Position numbers and translations under genes: made by a program
Shown here: piece after piece, positions 54,189-64,000 of the stretch
How positions within the stretch are numbered: position 1 is the first letter of the stretch
How the letters are laid out: each line of letters opens with the position of its first letter
The notes under the pieces: model-generated
The model's database searches: none
The model's input: the letters and a program-made list of their open reading frames with translations, nothing else
What the model was told of the DNA's origin: nothing
Assembly (NCBI GenBank): GCA_031761405.1
Contig: JASEVX010000003.1
Coordinates: 110,375,543-110,439,542 of the forward strand
Source of the DNA: Serripes groenlandicus
Taxonomy: Eukaryota; Mollusca; Bivalvia; Cardiida; Cardiidae
Direction of reading: 5' to 3'
DNA: 64,000 bases

Positions 54189-55757
54189 TATATATTTATG
54201 CACACGTGTCGCCTTATCGCCATCTCTTCACGCCACCCTCTTTATCTCTCTTTTATATTTTTTATCTCTCTTTTTTTATTTCACTCCGTAATACCGCATT
54301 TAATAGTATCCCTCTCTTTTTCTCCCTCCTCCTTCATTCTGATCGTTCCTATCCCGCATCTGTATCTCATTCTCTGTCTGACTTTCTCTCGTAAAGTTTA
54401 CCAGCACAAAATGCATTCGAATCAGATTTTGAAGCCAATTATTCTAATCATTTATCTTTTAAAGTCTAAAATGGTGCCAGTGTTCCTATCTATGTTGACT
54501 GCAAAGTTAATTCAATTGAAATATAAAAAAAAAGCTTTGACAATATAGTGCCAAAGAACAGTACTTCAAAATCAGGATTATTTTACTCCTGGCTGTCCTT
54601 TGATTTTCTTTAATACATCGTAATGTTATCCCATATATCAACTTACTCTCGCATTGCTTTACGCTATCGAGCAGTCATTTCGCTGTCAAAGTTGACTACG
54701 TAAAGTCTGACAGCGTGCGGAGTCTAATAATGGTCCTTATAGTTTCGGCCTACACAAGGTCTTGTTTGTTTTTAGGACCAATATTTCAGTTTATTTTTCG
54801 GCGATAGCTGATTAACGTGGGTTTTGACCTAGATATTAAAAACAAATTATCTAGATTGTAGACCAATCAAATGTTGTATTTAATGAATAATGTCGAAGAA
54901 ATAAAGGAAATTAAATGTTTTCATTGGTTCATAGTTAAGTTGGCGATCCTTCGAGAGGTAATAAATAGGGAAGTTTTAAATGAAATGTTCTGCATACTAA
55001 CCTTTAATTGTTTTCCTTAAGAATTAAATTTCAGTGAAAAAAATCAGTGAAAACGTATGAAATATAATATTTAAGAGCAAAATATTAATTATTTTTGAAA
55101 CATGATAAGTTTTCAGTTATTTATCGTCAATTGAAACTAATACTGTGTTACAGGAGCCTCGCGTAATCTCCAGTGTAATGGATGTTGACTTTGATTGTCA
55201 AGTGAAAGGTCTGTGGTTCGCTTACCGGCAGAGGCAAGCTTTTTCTCTCTCTCTCATTCATATCAAAACCAAAGTATATATATGAACTAAAACATTTATA
55301 AACCAAATATCTTTTCTTATTAACTACCTAAAATATATCGGATGGCTTTTATCAAAATATACAACTTATCCAGTAATCAGGTGCTTGCTTATTGACCATT
55401 CGTCAAAAACGTTTATCAATTAGATCACCAGTTTGAGCTAACATTATGGCGTCATGAATATGAAAAACCTGTTATGACATATTTTTTTATATAATGTAAA
55501 TTACGGCAGCTTCTTTTGAGCGACTCATTTCCTTTCAAAAGACTGAATGCCTAATAAAATATGTAACCCACCTATGTCTTAGCAACTCTTTACATGGACT
55601 AATTATGCAACTCTGGATTCTTGATTCATTTTTCTAGTCATTATTTTGGTAAATGTCAAATTGCTTACGTCATTAATAATATATGACATTTTCAACAGAA
55701 CAACGTGTAATTATTTTTCGCCCTAGTATTGCAACAAAAAAAAACTCAACCAGAAAT
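54189..55757. other. no gene recognised; pyrimidine-rich stretch
   Basis: 54218-54390 is strongly T/C-rich (CTCTTTTTCTCCCTCCTCCTT) and gives overlapping 100- and 116-codon frames rich in Ser, Leu and Phe. I treat those as artefacts of composition. A (CT)n patch lies near 55243-55257. The rest is AT-rich. Confidence 0.5.
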
Positions 55758-56018
55758 GATCCTACCCGCGAGAAAACCAACAATATGGCATCTGCGTAAT
55801 GTATCTACCCAGATCAGCTTGCGCAGTCCGCACAGACTGATCCGGGGCGACACATTCCGTCTCATGGATATAGAAGTATAGAGTAATGATTCCTGAAACA
55901 GAACATTTACAGGAGGCGAAAAGTGTCTGTCCGGGTTAGCTTGTGCGCATGCTTAGGCTGTTCCGGGTCGATACTTTACGCAGAGTCCACAGTGTTGGTT
56001 TTCTCGCTGGACGGCTCA
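55758..56018 (-). mobile_element. GAGCC MITE, complete copy
   Basis: TGATCCTACCCGCGAGAAAA to TTTTCTCGCTGGACGGCTCA, with the usual paired blocks (GCGTAATGTATCTACCC / GGGTCGATACTTTACGC). The left terminus is mutated from TGAGCCGT. Confidence 0.9.
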
Positions 56019-56648
56019 AATGTAGACCCACAGTAGAAGATAGCGATTGTGGGTTAACGGAGGGTTTATAGATGGACGGGGAGATTACAAAAATAGTGTT
56101 AGCTTACTTAGATCACAAATAACAGAAGTTGAACCATAGTGTCTGACCTATACATTGTGATGATAGAGCTTTTTTGTTTTCATCTATATTTAGAGCCAAT
56201 TTTAAAATTTAGTCATCGAATTATAAAGTGTAGGGTTTGCATATTTAAGCCAATGATTGATTTCGACAATTCAGTTTTTGCAGAAATATATTTATTCTGT
56301 CCAAAATTGTTATCCGAATCTCCTCAAAAAAATGCAACTAGAAATATGCATACATTGCCTGTTAAATCACGTACATACACATATATCAGGTTAAAAATAA
56401 TGTGTCCATCGGTTAATACATAATGGAACTATTAACATGTCGCTACGGATTTAACGAAAACTCCTACAAAGTAAATAAAATATAAGCATGCCAAGTCCAT
56501 TCAAAATTAGGCGATTCGCGTGTGCGAGCTGATGTATGCGCCTGCATTCAGCCGATCCAGTATTGTAACTATAAATGAGAAACTAACAATTAAGCCCAGG
56601 TGCCTATTTGGTCTGATGCCCAGACCTCAGACGCTTAACGCGGCTCGA
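56019..56648. other. no gene recognised
   Basis: A 94-codon frame at 56139-56423 and an 84-codon frame at 56520-56774 have no recognisable motif. Confidence 0.45.
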
Positions 56649-56690
56649 TTAACCCTTTCCCTCATACGACAATTCTGCAGCAGACGTACC
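56649..56690 (-). repeat. TTAA-type MITE, terminal fragment
   Basis: TTAACCCTTTCCCTCATACG then ACAATTCTGCAGCAGACG is a well-kept MITE terminus. The match stops after about 42 bases. The rest of the element is missing. Confidence 0.8.
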
Positions 56691-57511
56691 TATTTGTATT
56701 GCTTTATATTGCAAACATCTACGTCATTCTTTCTGTTCCCACCTCTCATTAATGTACACAATGTATTCGTTTAAAAACGAGCAATGCTGATAATGCAGGA
56801 AAACATATTTGAATACTATTACGCATAGACCTAATATTAAGTTAAATAATATAAAGAATAAATTTAAGCCTTTAAACATATCTGGAGAGGAAAAAGTATT
56901 GCGACGACAGTCACTATTTGGTATCATTCTAGCAGTTATTATTGGGGATCTAGTTGGGATCAGCCTCCAGTACTTCGTTGAAAGTATTATCTTGTCCTGT
57001 GAATCGACATCAAAAAGCAACATGTATAAACTAACTGAGCCAATGCAAAACCTCACGTGAGTCTTGACGATTTAAATATGCAATACAACGCATGGAGTGA
57101 TGGATGTCTATCTTACATAACTGACAGTATGTATACTATTTTCCATTAACCACGGATTGTTTTCTCAAAATCACATAATATTTATCACGATAAAGTGTGC
57201 ACGAACTGATGGATTGAAATATTGTACAGACAAATGATACAAAATGGCAGATTAATACATTTATAAAGTGAGCAGTTTTGACAGTTGTATTTCCAGAAGC
57301 GTCTGATAGATAAGACCGACTTCCATGAAGAGTTGGAGAATAGTGAATAAATGTCTGCATCTTAATCTGACATGTAATATATTTTGATTGATGAACGGAT
57401 TGTCTCCGAAAACTGATACATCTAAAACGTTCCTTACTTACAGAAACTTTCGAAAAGTGTGAAAATAAATTATTCTTTGAGCGTCACGACGCCTTTATAG
57501 GCAGATTGACT
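56691..57511. other. no gene recognised
   Basis: Opposing frames of 83 (56809-57060, plus) and 110 codons (56724-57056, minus) overlap. The plus frame has a hydrophobic stretch (LFGIILAVIIGDLVGISLQY) that could be one membrane segment, but no family is recognisable. Confidence 0.4.
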
Positions 57512-57709
57512 TTAACCCTTTCCCCCATATAAACGCTTTCTGACGCCTCTGCAGCAGACAGCTTTTTGAAAACATAGTGACAACAGAAGAAATTGCTCAA
57601 AACGAACAATTTCTCCTTTTGTCGCAATGATTTCCGCTTTAGTCATAGGTTATACAAAATATGTTAAAAGTCGTCTACTGCAGAATAGTCGTATGAGGGA
57701 AATGGTTAA
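57512..57709 (+). mobile_element. TTAA-type MITE, internally deleted copy
   Basis: TTAACCCTTTCCCCCATATA to GTATGAGGGAAATGGTTAA. Compared with the 230 bp copies it lacks about 32 bases between ATAGGTTAT and CAAAATATGTT. Both TTAA termini are intact. Confidence 0.9.
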
Positions 57710-58172
57710 TGTTTTACCACTTTGCACCAAAGCGGGAGAGCGTCGAGCGTCCACTCATATTCCAAGCGCTTTCAACATATGTTCTAATGTTGCCATGGGT
57801 CATGACATATATACGACACATGAAGTGGTTACACGACACGGTTTGCAAGGAATTGTGTTGTCAAACGAGCATTAGTTTGTCAGACCACGTACTTCCTTGG
57901 ACATAGCGTGTATACATTGATGATCGTTAACTGTGTTGGTTTCCATTCATTACCATGTTTGCGTTTTTAAAGCTCAAACCGGAGACGCTTTATACTTATT
58001 TTAGACAATACCTATTGTAGAACGGACCGAGAGTTGTACAAGTAGTTAGAATAATGAGAAGTTTGAAGTGAATCCTTTTAAAGGTGCTGAACTCCAAATT
58101 ATAGATAGAATAGGCAGAGTTTAAAACTGTTTAAAGTTTTTCTTGAAATATTAGATTCATAAATCTGGTATA
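57710..58172. other. no gene recognised
   Basis: Frames of 65 and 82 codons starting within or near the MITE overlap each other. No motif recognised. Confidence 0.45.
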
Positions 58173-58177
58173 AAATT

Positions 58178-58378
58178 CAGGGGCGTAGCTTGGCAATAAT
58201 CAATGTGTAGGCCGTATCGAGAGAAAATCAACATCGTGGACACTGTGTAAAGTATCAGCGCAGGCTGATCTGGTCGATACATTACGCAGATGAGTATCGC
58301 CGCAGCTGCAATTTGGGGCATTTTTAGAAAAAATGTGTAGGCACGTGCCTACAGTGCCTAAAGGGAGCTACGCCCCTG
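58178..58378 (+). mobile_element. CAGGGGCGTAGC element containing a GAGCC MITE piece
   Basis: The inverted ends CAGGGGCGTAGCT and AGCTACGCCCCTG are flanked on both sides by AAATT (58173-58177, 58379-58383), a likely 5-base target duplication. Inside, from about 58214, is a shortened GAGCC MITE (GCCGTATCGAGAGAAAATCA to TTACGCAGATGAGTATCGCC). A perfect 16-base palindrome, GTAGGCACGTGCCTAC, lies near 58338. CAGGGG ends recall hAT elements, but the duplication length does not fit, so the superfamily stays open. Confidence 0.8.
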
Positions 58379-58476
58379 AAATTAGAGTAATGGTTTCACT
58401 TTCCATTAAATTAAACATCTAAATATTGATCGTTTATGTTTCATTTTTGCTGGGTAGACACATTTTTATTTTATTT
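58379..58476. other. no recognisable feature
   Basis: Short AT-rich spacer. Confidence 0.4.
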
Positions 58477-58545
58477 TTAATTGGGGTTTTACTCTGTTTT
58501 CCTTATTTCCGTTATATCACGGCAACAGTTACTGGGTAGACATAC
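58477..58545 (-). repeat. SINE 3' fragment
   Basis: Minus strand: TACCCAGTAACTGTTGCCGT GATATAACGGAAATAAGG then AGAGTAAAACCCCAATTAAA, the SINE tail order. No head upstream. Confidence 0.6.
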
Positions 58546-59400
58546 CCTGTACGCCAAATATTGTACATTTTCATGATTTTCAATTGACTGTTTTTCAACA
58601 TTCCCTGCCAAAATAGTTTTGAACTATTTATTATTGACTTTGTTGTCACAATTAGCAATATTTGCAGAAGTTTCAACATTTCAGCGCCTTTAAACACAAA
58701 CTTCTTCTTTAGATTGTAATATTTTTTTTTAATTTAGCGCCTTTATTTTACATGATTATTTTTTATGTTCTTTTTATCAAAGAGAGTATTATTTATGTGA
58801 AGGTCTCAAAGGGAAATACTTTCCACACTAAACTTAATTGCTTCCAAGTAAATTGCATTAGTAAGTGAATATTTTATGAAGCGCGTTAACGGTTTGCTTG
58901 AGTTGCCATGTTAGGCTTCTTTTGTTTGAAACACGTATAAAACTGAACAGAACATTTAAAAGATAAACGTATACTTCGCATTTAAATGTAAAATTGCGAG
59001 AAAACGTTTATATTTTTAAATTGTTCAAAACCATTCCAAAATGAAGTTTGCATCTTAATTATTACCTACGTCAGTTAGACGTTAAGGAATGTATACTCCA
59101 TCACATTTTAAACCTATTATTGAAATTGAATATATTTTGTGCGAATCTGTTTAACGTCGCGTAATGTGATGATGAATCGTATACTATTTCCGTTCAATCT
59201 TTAATTCACCGAGTTTAGGCTTGGAATCTCTCGAAAACGTAATGCTATTTGACGAGCAATTATTGGCCTTTATTTAAACACGTACATATAAAGGCAAACG
59301 CCGCATGGATCTTCCTATACTATTAATATAAACCGAGACAAACGCCTTGGTAAATGATTTGTCATTACGTAACATTTACAACCAATTGTTTGAGTTACAG
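58546..59400. other. no recognisable feature
   Basis: AT-rich, T-rich near 58700-58780. No frame over 61 codons. Confidence 0.5.
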
Positions 59401-59810
59401 AGGGAACAGTCGTTATGCTACCCCACAGTCCCGATCATCATAGAGGCAAGCCTCTAAATCCGGAACCAATTCCACAATGTGCAGTGGCAGTATAAAATGA
59501 AAGAGATTCTTAAGTATGTTGCACACGATTCATTGAGTGAGCTGACGGTATGCTATCCTTTCACTTCGGATCACCATGAAGGTAAGCCACTAAATCCGAA
59601 ACCAATTGCAGCTCCATGTGCAGTGAGAGTATAGAATTAAAGAGTATCTCCAGAATGTCTGCGCACGATTCTGTTGGATTCACCGACGGATCAGTCGTAA
59701 TTGTATCGCCGCCATGAGCGCCATCGCCGGAAGCCACTTATAATACGTTTCAAGAATGATCCATAGGGGTTTCGAACTCATGTATCCCGCTCACGAGACA
59801 TTAGCTCTAT
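59401..59810 (-). repeat. SINE-like block with tandemly repeated body (about 140 bp units)
   Basis: CAGTCGTTATGCTACCCCAC..AAATCCGGAACCAATT..GTGCAGTGGCAGTATA..GCACACGATTC (59401-59540) is repeated with changes at 59541-59683. The start of a third unit (CAGTCGTAATTGTATCGCCG) follows from about 59690. At 59750-59805 the minus strand shows a head-like TACATGAGTTCGAAACCC with a B box. The block order suggests one SINE whose body has expanded in tandem. Confidence 0.6.
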
Positions 59811-60672
59811 TCACTACAACGTTGACTTGAAGATAACATTGAGTATAGGCATGTGTGTCCTGTCCTGCTGTTCGAGACATTAAACATCACTTGCGCATTT
59901 GGTTATGTACAACTTTAAACACATAAATGGATCAATATTTACGAAGATAATCATGCAGTGTCATCTGTGTATACATTTATTCAAACAAATATTTAAGTAG
60001 TGATATAAGAATTTTACAACAGTCATGGGTAATGCTACTGCTTGTACGAACTCAGCATGAGTCAATGCGTCAAGTGTGTTGGTTTAGACTAAAGTATTAT
60101 ATCTACATTTGTAGGTTGTTTTCAATACATCAAGTTTATTTGAGATTTGCGATATAAGTCTGGAACGTACTTTCTCCACATCTAGAACATTCAACAGGAA
60201 ATTAAATGTCTGACACATTGTTAATGTATTAAACTATTGGTTACTAGAATTGTTTTATTTTGTTTATTTTCTGTTTTAGTTAACGTGTTATTCTGTCCGG
60301 TTATTTGAGAAAAACTGAGTTATTTAAAGGATAAAGAACATTGTGTGTTACCCTAGTTACATGTATATGAAGGCTACAGTAAACGACGAGTACATATTAG
60401 TAAAGACATGAATCAAAATGGAAAACTTCGAACATGATACAGACCAATTGTTGATCAAGTAGTAAATAGTATCATTGGATGTGATTGTCAGTTCCTAGCA
60501 ATAAATTTAAATCGTCTGTCCTGCGATGCTTGTTCGAAAAGAAGATAAACTCCTGTCATTGAATCTTTGTCTAAAGATGCCTCATTAAAACAATAGGTGT
60601 GCATTATAACAGTAACTATACCGACAAAATATAAGATTGCTTAGTAAGTATTAAGTTAACCACATAAACATA
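59811..60672. other. no recognisable feature
   Basis: AT-rich, no frame over 60 codons. Confidence 0.5.
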
Positions 60673-60935
60673 TGAGCCATCCCGCGAGAAAACCAACATT
60701 ATGCCATCTGCGTAATGTATCGACCCAGATAAGCCTGCGCAGTCCGCGCAGACTGATCCGGGCCGACTCATTCTGTATCAGGGTGATAGAGGTACAGAGT
60801 AATGATTCCTGAAACAGGAAAACCACAGGAGGCGAACATTGTCTATCCGGGTTAGCCTGCGTGGCATGCCTAGGCTGATCCGGGTCGATACTTTACGCAG
60901 TGTCCACAATGTTGGTTTTCTCGAGGGTCGGCTCA
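60673..60935 (-). mobile_element. GAGCC MITE, complete copy
   Basis: TGAGCCATCCCGCGAGAAAA to TTTTCTCGAGGGTCGGCTCA. TA stands on both sides (CATA|TGAGCC, GGCTCA|TATA). Very similar to the 47 and 55.8 kb copies in internal order. Confidence 0.9.
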
Positions 60936-61262
60936 TATAGACATACATACATATAAACATATATATAATTTTATTTTTCGCTGTTTATTCAGTATTTCGG
61001 CTGCTAGTTCACATACATGTACGCATGGATGTCGTGCCCTTTTCGTGCCAGTACTACCCAAACATTAGTCCTAGGCAACTGGCTACCATCCCACATATAT
61101 TGTAATTGTATTGGTGGAAGAAGATCGACGTTTGTCACAATATATTTTGTCAAACGTCGAATTGAACAAATGGCTTGGCAACGATTTGAACTCAAGTCCC
61201 TTTGATAGACAGCCTCGTACTAAAGTGTCCCATCGCTGCTCGACGACATCTATACAAAAGAC
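60936..61262. other. no gene recognised
   Basis: Several overlapping frames of 62-64 codons on both strands and no motif. A weak inverted pair (TGTCACAATATATTTTGTCA / AACGTCG) lies near 61130-61155. Confidence 0.4.
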
Positions 61263-61345
61263 TCCTTTTGAAAACATTGTGACAGAAAAGGAAAACGTCT
61301 ACATCGAGAATATTCCAATTTTACCACATTGTTCTAAAGCCTGCT
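61263..61345. repeat. TTAA-type MITE, degenerate fragment
   Basis: TTTTGAAAACATTGTGACAG AAAAGGAAAACGTC and TTTTACCACATTGTTCTAAA match the internal part of the MITE. Ends are missing. Confidence 0.45.
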
Positions 61346-62198
61346 TTACATTGTAATACCATTTTATTTTACTACTTTTACTCTTTTTCTCGTATTATTC
61401 TTGAAACAGACGATTCTAGGCTAGCAAACGATGTGAACACATTTAATAATAAACGATGATAAACATTTCTTCCGACACGCATTAGGGACCTGTCTATCTA
61501 CTATAAAATTACCCAAATGTTTTTATCTAAAATATAATTAATCCATCTAAATTTCCATTTAATGATCGCTATAATGATATCCTGCAATTACACCTTACAG
61601 CGTTTGTCAAACCAGTTTTGTTGATAAATGATATTAACGGTAATTACTATGTGTAAGGTGTGTTTTATTATGAAATATCGGAACTATCTCCCTCCATTTT
61701 ACATTTCACGCGCTAATTGAAAGTGTAGTCAATTTAAATCAGTGTATGTTGATCAGTATAGCGATACTTCGATAAAGTTGGTTCTGCATGCTGTTTGACC
61801 TACGTTCGTGTGTTCGTGTATTCCTTCGTTCGTTTGTCACGCGTTTTTTTTTTTTTTTTTTTACCATTCATTTAAGCTTGATTTAAGAGCCTAATGTTCC
61901 AGAAGTATGCTCTTTTTTTGAAAAGCATTTGCATTCAGTGTAGATTCCTATCAACATGCACATCCGCAGAGACTGATCTGAATCGGTACTGAACGCTAAC
62001 CAGGCACAGAAGCGTTAAAGCAAGTCTGACTAACCGTGTACATTTGTATGGTACACCATGGATGCACTGACTCATATTTATCTACACGTATTGGAATTAC
62101 ATTAAGGATTGTTTTCCTGGAGCACATCTTAATTAATTTACTCTGCTCGGCGAGCGCTCGTCGCAAAGCTGTCATTTGATGCAACATATGATTTGATA
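61346..62198. other. no gene recognised; poly-T run
   Basis: A run of 19 T lies at 61844-61862. A short GTTCGTGTGTTCGTGTATTC repeat precedes it. CATCCGCAGAGACTGATCTG near 61963 is a scrap of the GACCAGCCTGCG-type repeat. Confidence 0.45.
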
Positions 62199-62598
62199 TG
62201 AGCCGTCCCGCGAGAAAACCAACGTTGTGGACTGTTCAAAAAGCATCGACCCGGATCAGCCTAAGCATGCCGCGCAGGCTAACGCGGACAGACACTTTTC
62301 GCCTCCTGGGGATTTCCTGTTGCAAGGAATCATTACTCTATACCTCTATCCCCAAGAGACGGAAAGTGTCGGCCCGTGTCCGCGCAGACTGATCCGGCCG
62401 ATACTTTCCTTCTAAAGGAGGATAGATAGAGTAGTGATTCCTGAAACAGAAAAATCCACAGGAGGCGAAACGTGTTTATCCGGGTAGGCCTGTGTGGCAT
62501 GCTTAGGCTGATCCGGGTCGATACTTTACGCATAGTCCACAATGTTGGTTTTCTCACTAGACGGCCTACACATTGATTATTGCCAAGCTACGCCCCTG
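62199..62598 (+). mobile_element. expanded GAGCC MITE fused to a CAGGGGCGTAGC end
   Basis: TGAGCCGTCCCGCGAGAAAA starts a GAGCC element about 110 bp longer than the others. Near 62380-62420 it repeats the CGCAGACTGATCCGG..GATACTTTCC block and then has a second central part (GTAGTGATTCCTGAAACAG). At the right, TTTTCTCACTAGACGGC passes directly into CTACACATTGATTATTGCCA AGCTACGCCCCTG. This is the inverse of the left end of the 58.2 kb element with the same junction. Confidence 0.8.
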
Positions 62599-62800
62599 GT
62601 ATGCTCGTGCTGTTATAGGTGATCAGTGTTCGCAAAGGTTGAACGTCTAAAGCATTAATTGAAATTGTCGCATTGTTACAAGTAGTAACAAGACGAATGT
62701 TTGACGCTGAGCATCAAAGACGCCGCGCATGATTTTAAAGCATGACTTAAGGGAAGCAGATGCAGTTCAGTACATTTAACTAACCTGTGCTAAATGTCCC
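62599..62800. other. no recognisable feature
   Basis: AT-rich spacer. GACGAATGTTTGACGCTGAGCATCAAAGACG near 62690 resembles 51460-51490 inverted (TTTGACGC..GCGTCAAACATTCGTC). Confidence 0.4.
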
Positions 62801-62808
62801 TTTATGTT

Positions 62809-62850
62809 AAACAAGTTGGCCAAGATGTGCCTATATTGCTCACCTGGCTA
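62809..62850 (-). repeat. fragment of CTCAGGTGAG..CTTGTTT dispersed repeat
   Basis: AAACAAGTTGGCCAAGATGT GCCTATATTGCTCACCTGGC is the inverse of the fragment at 33212-33254, diverged. Confidence 0.45.
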
Positions 62851-63475
62851 CCATAGTATATACTAAAAGTTTATCAAGAGCAGAAAGGGTCAACTTTGAC
62901 GGAGGGATTAGACATTTTATATGCTACGATCTATATGATAATTCAGCATGTAAAGTTTAGTCGTGAAAGGAAATGTTTAGTCTTCAAACCGTTTGCTTAA
63001 CATTGACTGCAACTTAACAAGTCTTTACAAGCTGAAGTTTCTTAATTCTTATCAAAAACGTTTTTAAATCTGCTCTAACTAGATTAATTAGATAAACAAA
63101 ACACATAGGTGCTGAAATATTAACAGATCTTAACTTAAGGTTTAATGCCTCTAGTTATAAGTTAAGTGTGACACAAACTTTAGAAGGAGAGAGGGAAGTC
63201 TATTCTCCTTCCAGTTTAGCAGAAGTATGATAACAAAAAATAATTTTAACAAGTTTAAAGATATTTATAATCAAAATTGAGCATTTATGAAATTAAAAGA
63301 AAAAGTGCACATGTATATTCAACATATAGCAGGAATACAATGGTCTGAATGAACAACTGTATGGGAAGGAACGTTTTAAGTTTAGAAATAAAACAGAAAT
63401 AAAAAGGAAAAGACATACCCCGAAACATTTGTCTGAGCTTTGATGAATCGAGTCGTCAGAGCATTAAACCAAACA
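62851..63475. other. no recognisable feature
   Basis: AT-rich, no frame over 60 codons. Confidence 0.5.
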
Positions 63476-63480
63476 ATTAA

Positions 63481-63565
63481 AAAAGCGTAGCCTAGGAAGT
63501 TTGGGAAAAGTGAACTACGTAAACCAACTTATAAAGAAGCGTATCCTAGGAAGTTGGGGAACAGT
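63481..63565 (+). repeat. short tandem duplication, about 53 bp
   Basis: AAAAAGCGTAGCCTAGGAAGTTTGGG at 63481 recurs as AAAGAAGCGTATCCTAGGAAG TTGGGG at 63534, followed by GAACAGTTATTAAA against AAAAGTGAACT. Two units only. Confidence 0.75.
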
Positions 63566-64000
63566 TATTAAATACATATTAAATGTGTCTTAAGTTTTGT
63601 AATAATGGTAGAAGACGTACGTATTTTGTATCTTGTTGTTTCTTACATCAGTTAATACAATTTATTCATTCATAAAGGTTGTTTTTTCAAATATATAAAA
63701 GAGTTTTTCTTTACAATAAGAATTGTTGGTTGCTCCCTTTCCGATTACGTAACCCCATGGTACAAAATTGAAACGTATCCAATACTGACACTGCGCTGAC
63801 GCGCGGCATCAATGAAATATTTGCGTGGACACGCGATACACTGAGTGTCTTTTGGGCCCTTATATTACCGACTGTATACACGTTTCTACATATAACAAGT
63901 GTAATGGAGTGTATGCATTATAATAAGGGAATAATCGCGTTATCTGGACAAAATGGATTGTCTTAGCCTTCTGTTAAATTCGTACATTGACCGCATAGGG
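63566..64000. other. no recognisable feature
   Basis: AT-rich to the window end. No frame over 60 codons. Confidence 0.5.

Noticed and set aside
54218..54390. Ser/Leu/Phe-rich 100- and 116-codon frames as a membrane protein
   Set aside because: The stretch is T/C-rich low-complexity DNA, which gives such residues in every frame.
56809..57060. 83-codon frame with a possible membrane segment
   Set aside because: One hydrophobic stretch is weak evidence, and a 110-codon frame opposes it on the other strand.

Overview
This is an AT-rich eukaryotic window with no intact host gene that I can recognise. No reading frame exceeds about 130 codons outside tandem repeats, and none shows a family signature except remains of a LINE reverse transcriptase. 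The dispersed repeats point to a mollusc, most likely a heterodont bivalve such as Dreissena. These are a GAGCCGT..ACGGCTC inverted-repeat family, tRNA-headed SINEs ending in a GTTAAACCCCAATCAATC-type tail, and a CTCAGGTGAG..CTTGTTT fragment. The phylum call is fairly secure. The genus is a guess from memory of such repeats.

Layout: 0-10 kb holds a 3 x 78 bp tandem repeat, several GAGCC elements, a long hairpin fused to one of them (4.94-5.03 kb) and a GC-rich 0.5 kb inverted-repeat element (6.02-6.52 kb). A frameshifted non-LTR retrotransposon lies at 10.87-12.5 kb, directly after a 0.4 kb repeat that recurs at 51.6 kb. From 16 to 24 kb there are SINEs, hairpins, a tandemly duplicated MITE segment and a foldback element repeated at 48.6 kb. 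A dimeric satellite of about 165 bp fills 25.3-26.6 kb. From 30 to 38.7 kb there is almost nothing recognisable.

The most structured part is 39-54 kb. A tandem pair of GAGCC elements is followed by a 214 bp TTAA-flanked MITE. Then comes a 41 bp minisatellite (40.63-43.72 kb) split by a 2.0 kb foldback-like transposon. That transposon has near-identical inverted ends of about 105 bp, arms built from short tandem repeats, a core of about 17 copies of a 53 bp satellite, and a GATTTA target duplication inside the minisatellite. A second 41 bp array lies at 45.5-46.57 kb, a 3 x 164 bp repeat at 49.06-49.55 kb, and several full copies of a piggyBac-type (TTAA target) MITE at 49.9-57.7 kb. One of these interrupts a SINE that can be read across the insertion. 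A 33 bp minisatellite of about 28 copies starts exactly at the TTAA end of another MITE copy (52.83-53.75 kb). The last 10 kb carry more GAGCC elements, two of them fused at the same junction to a CAGGGGCGTAGC element.

Overall the window records non-autonomous transposons, SINEs and satellites nested in and growing out of one another. No gene network can be described. Repeat limits were read by eye and are accurate to a few bases at clear inverted ends, less so for degenerate copies.
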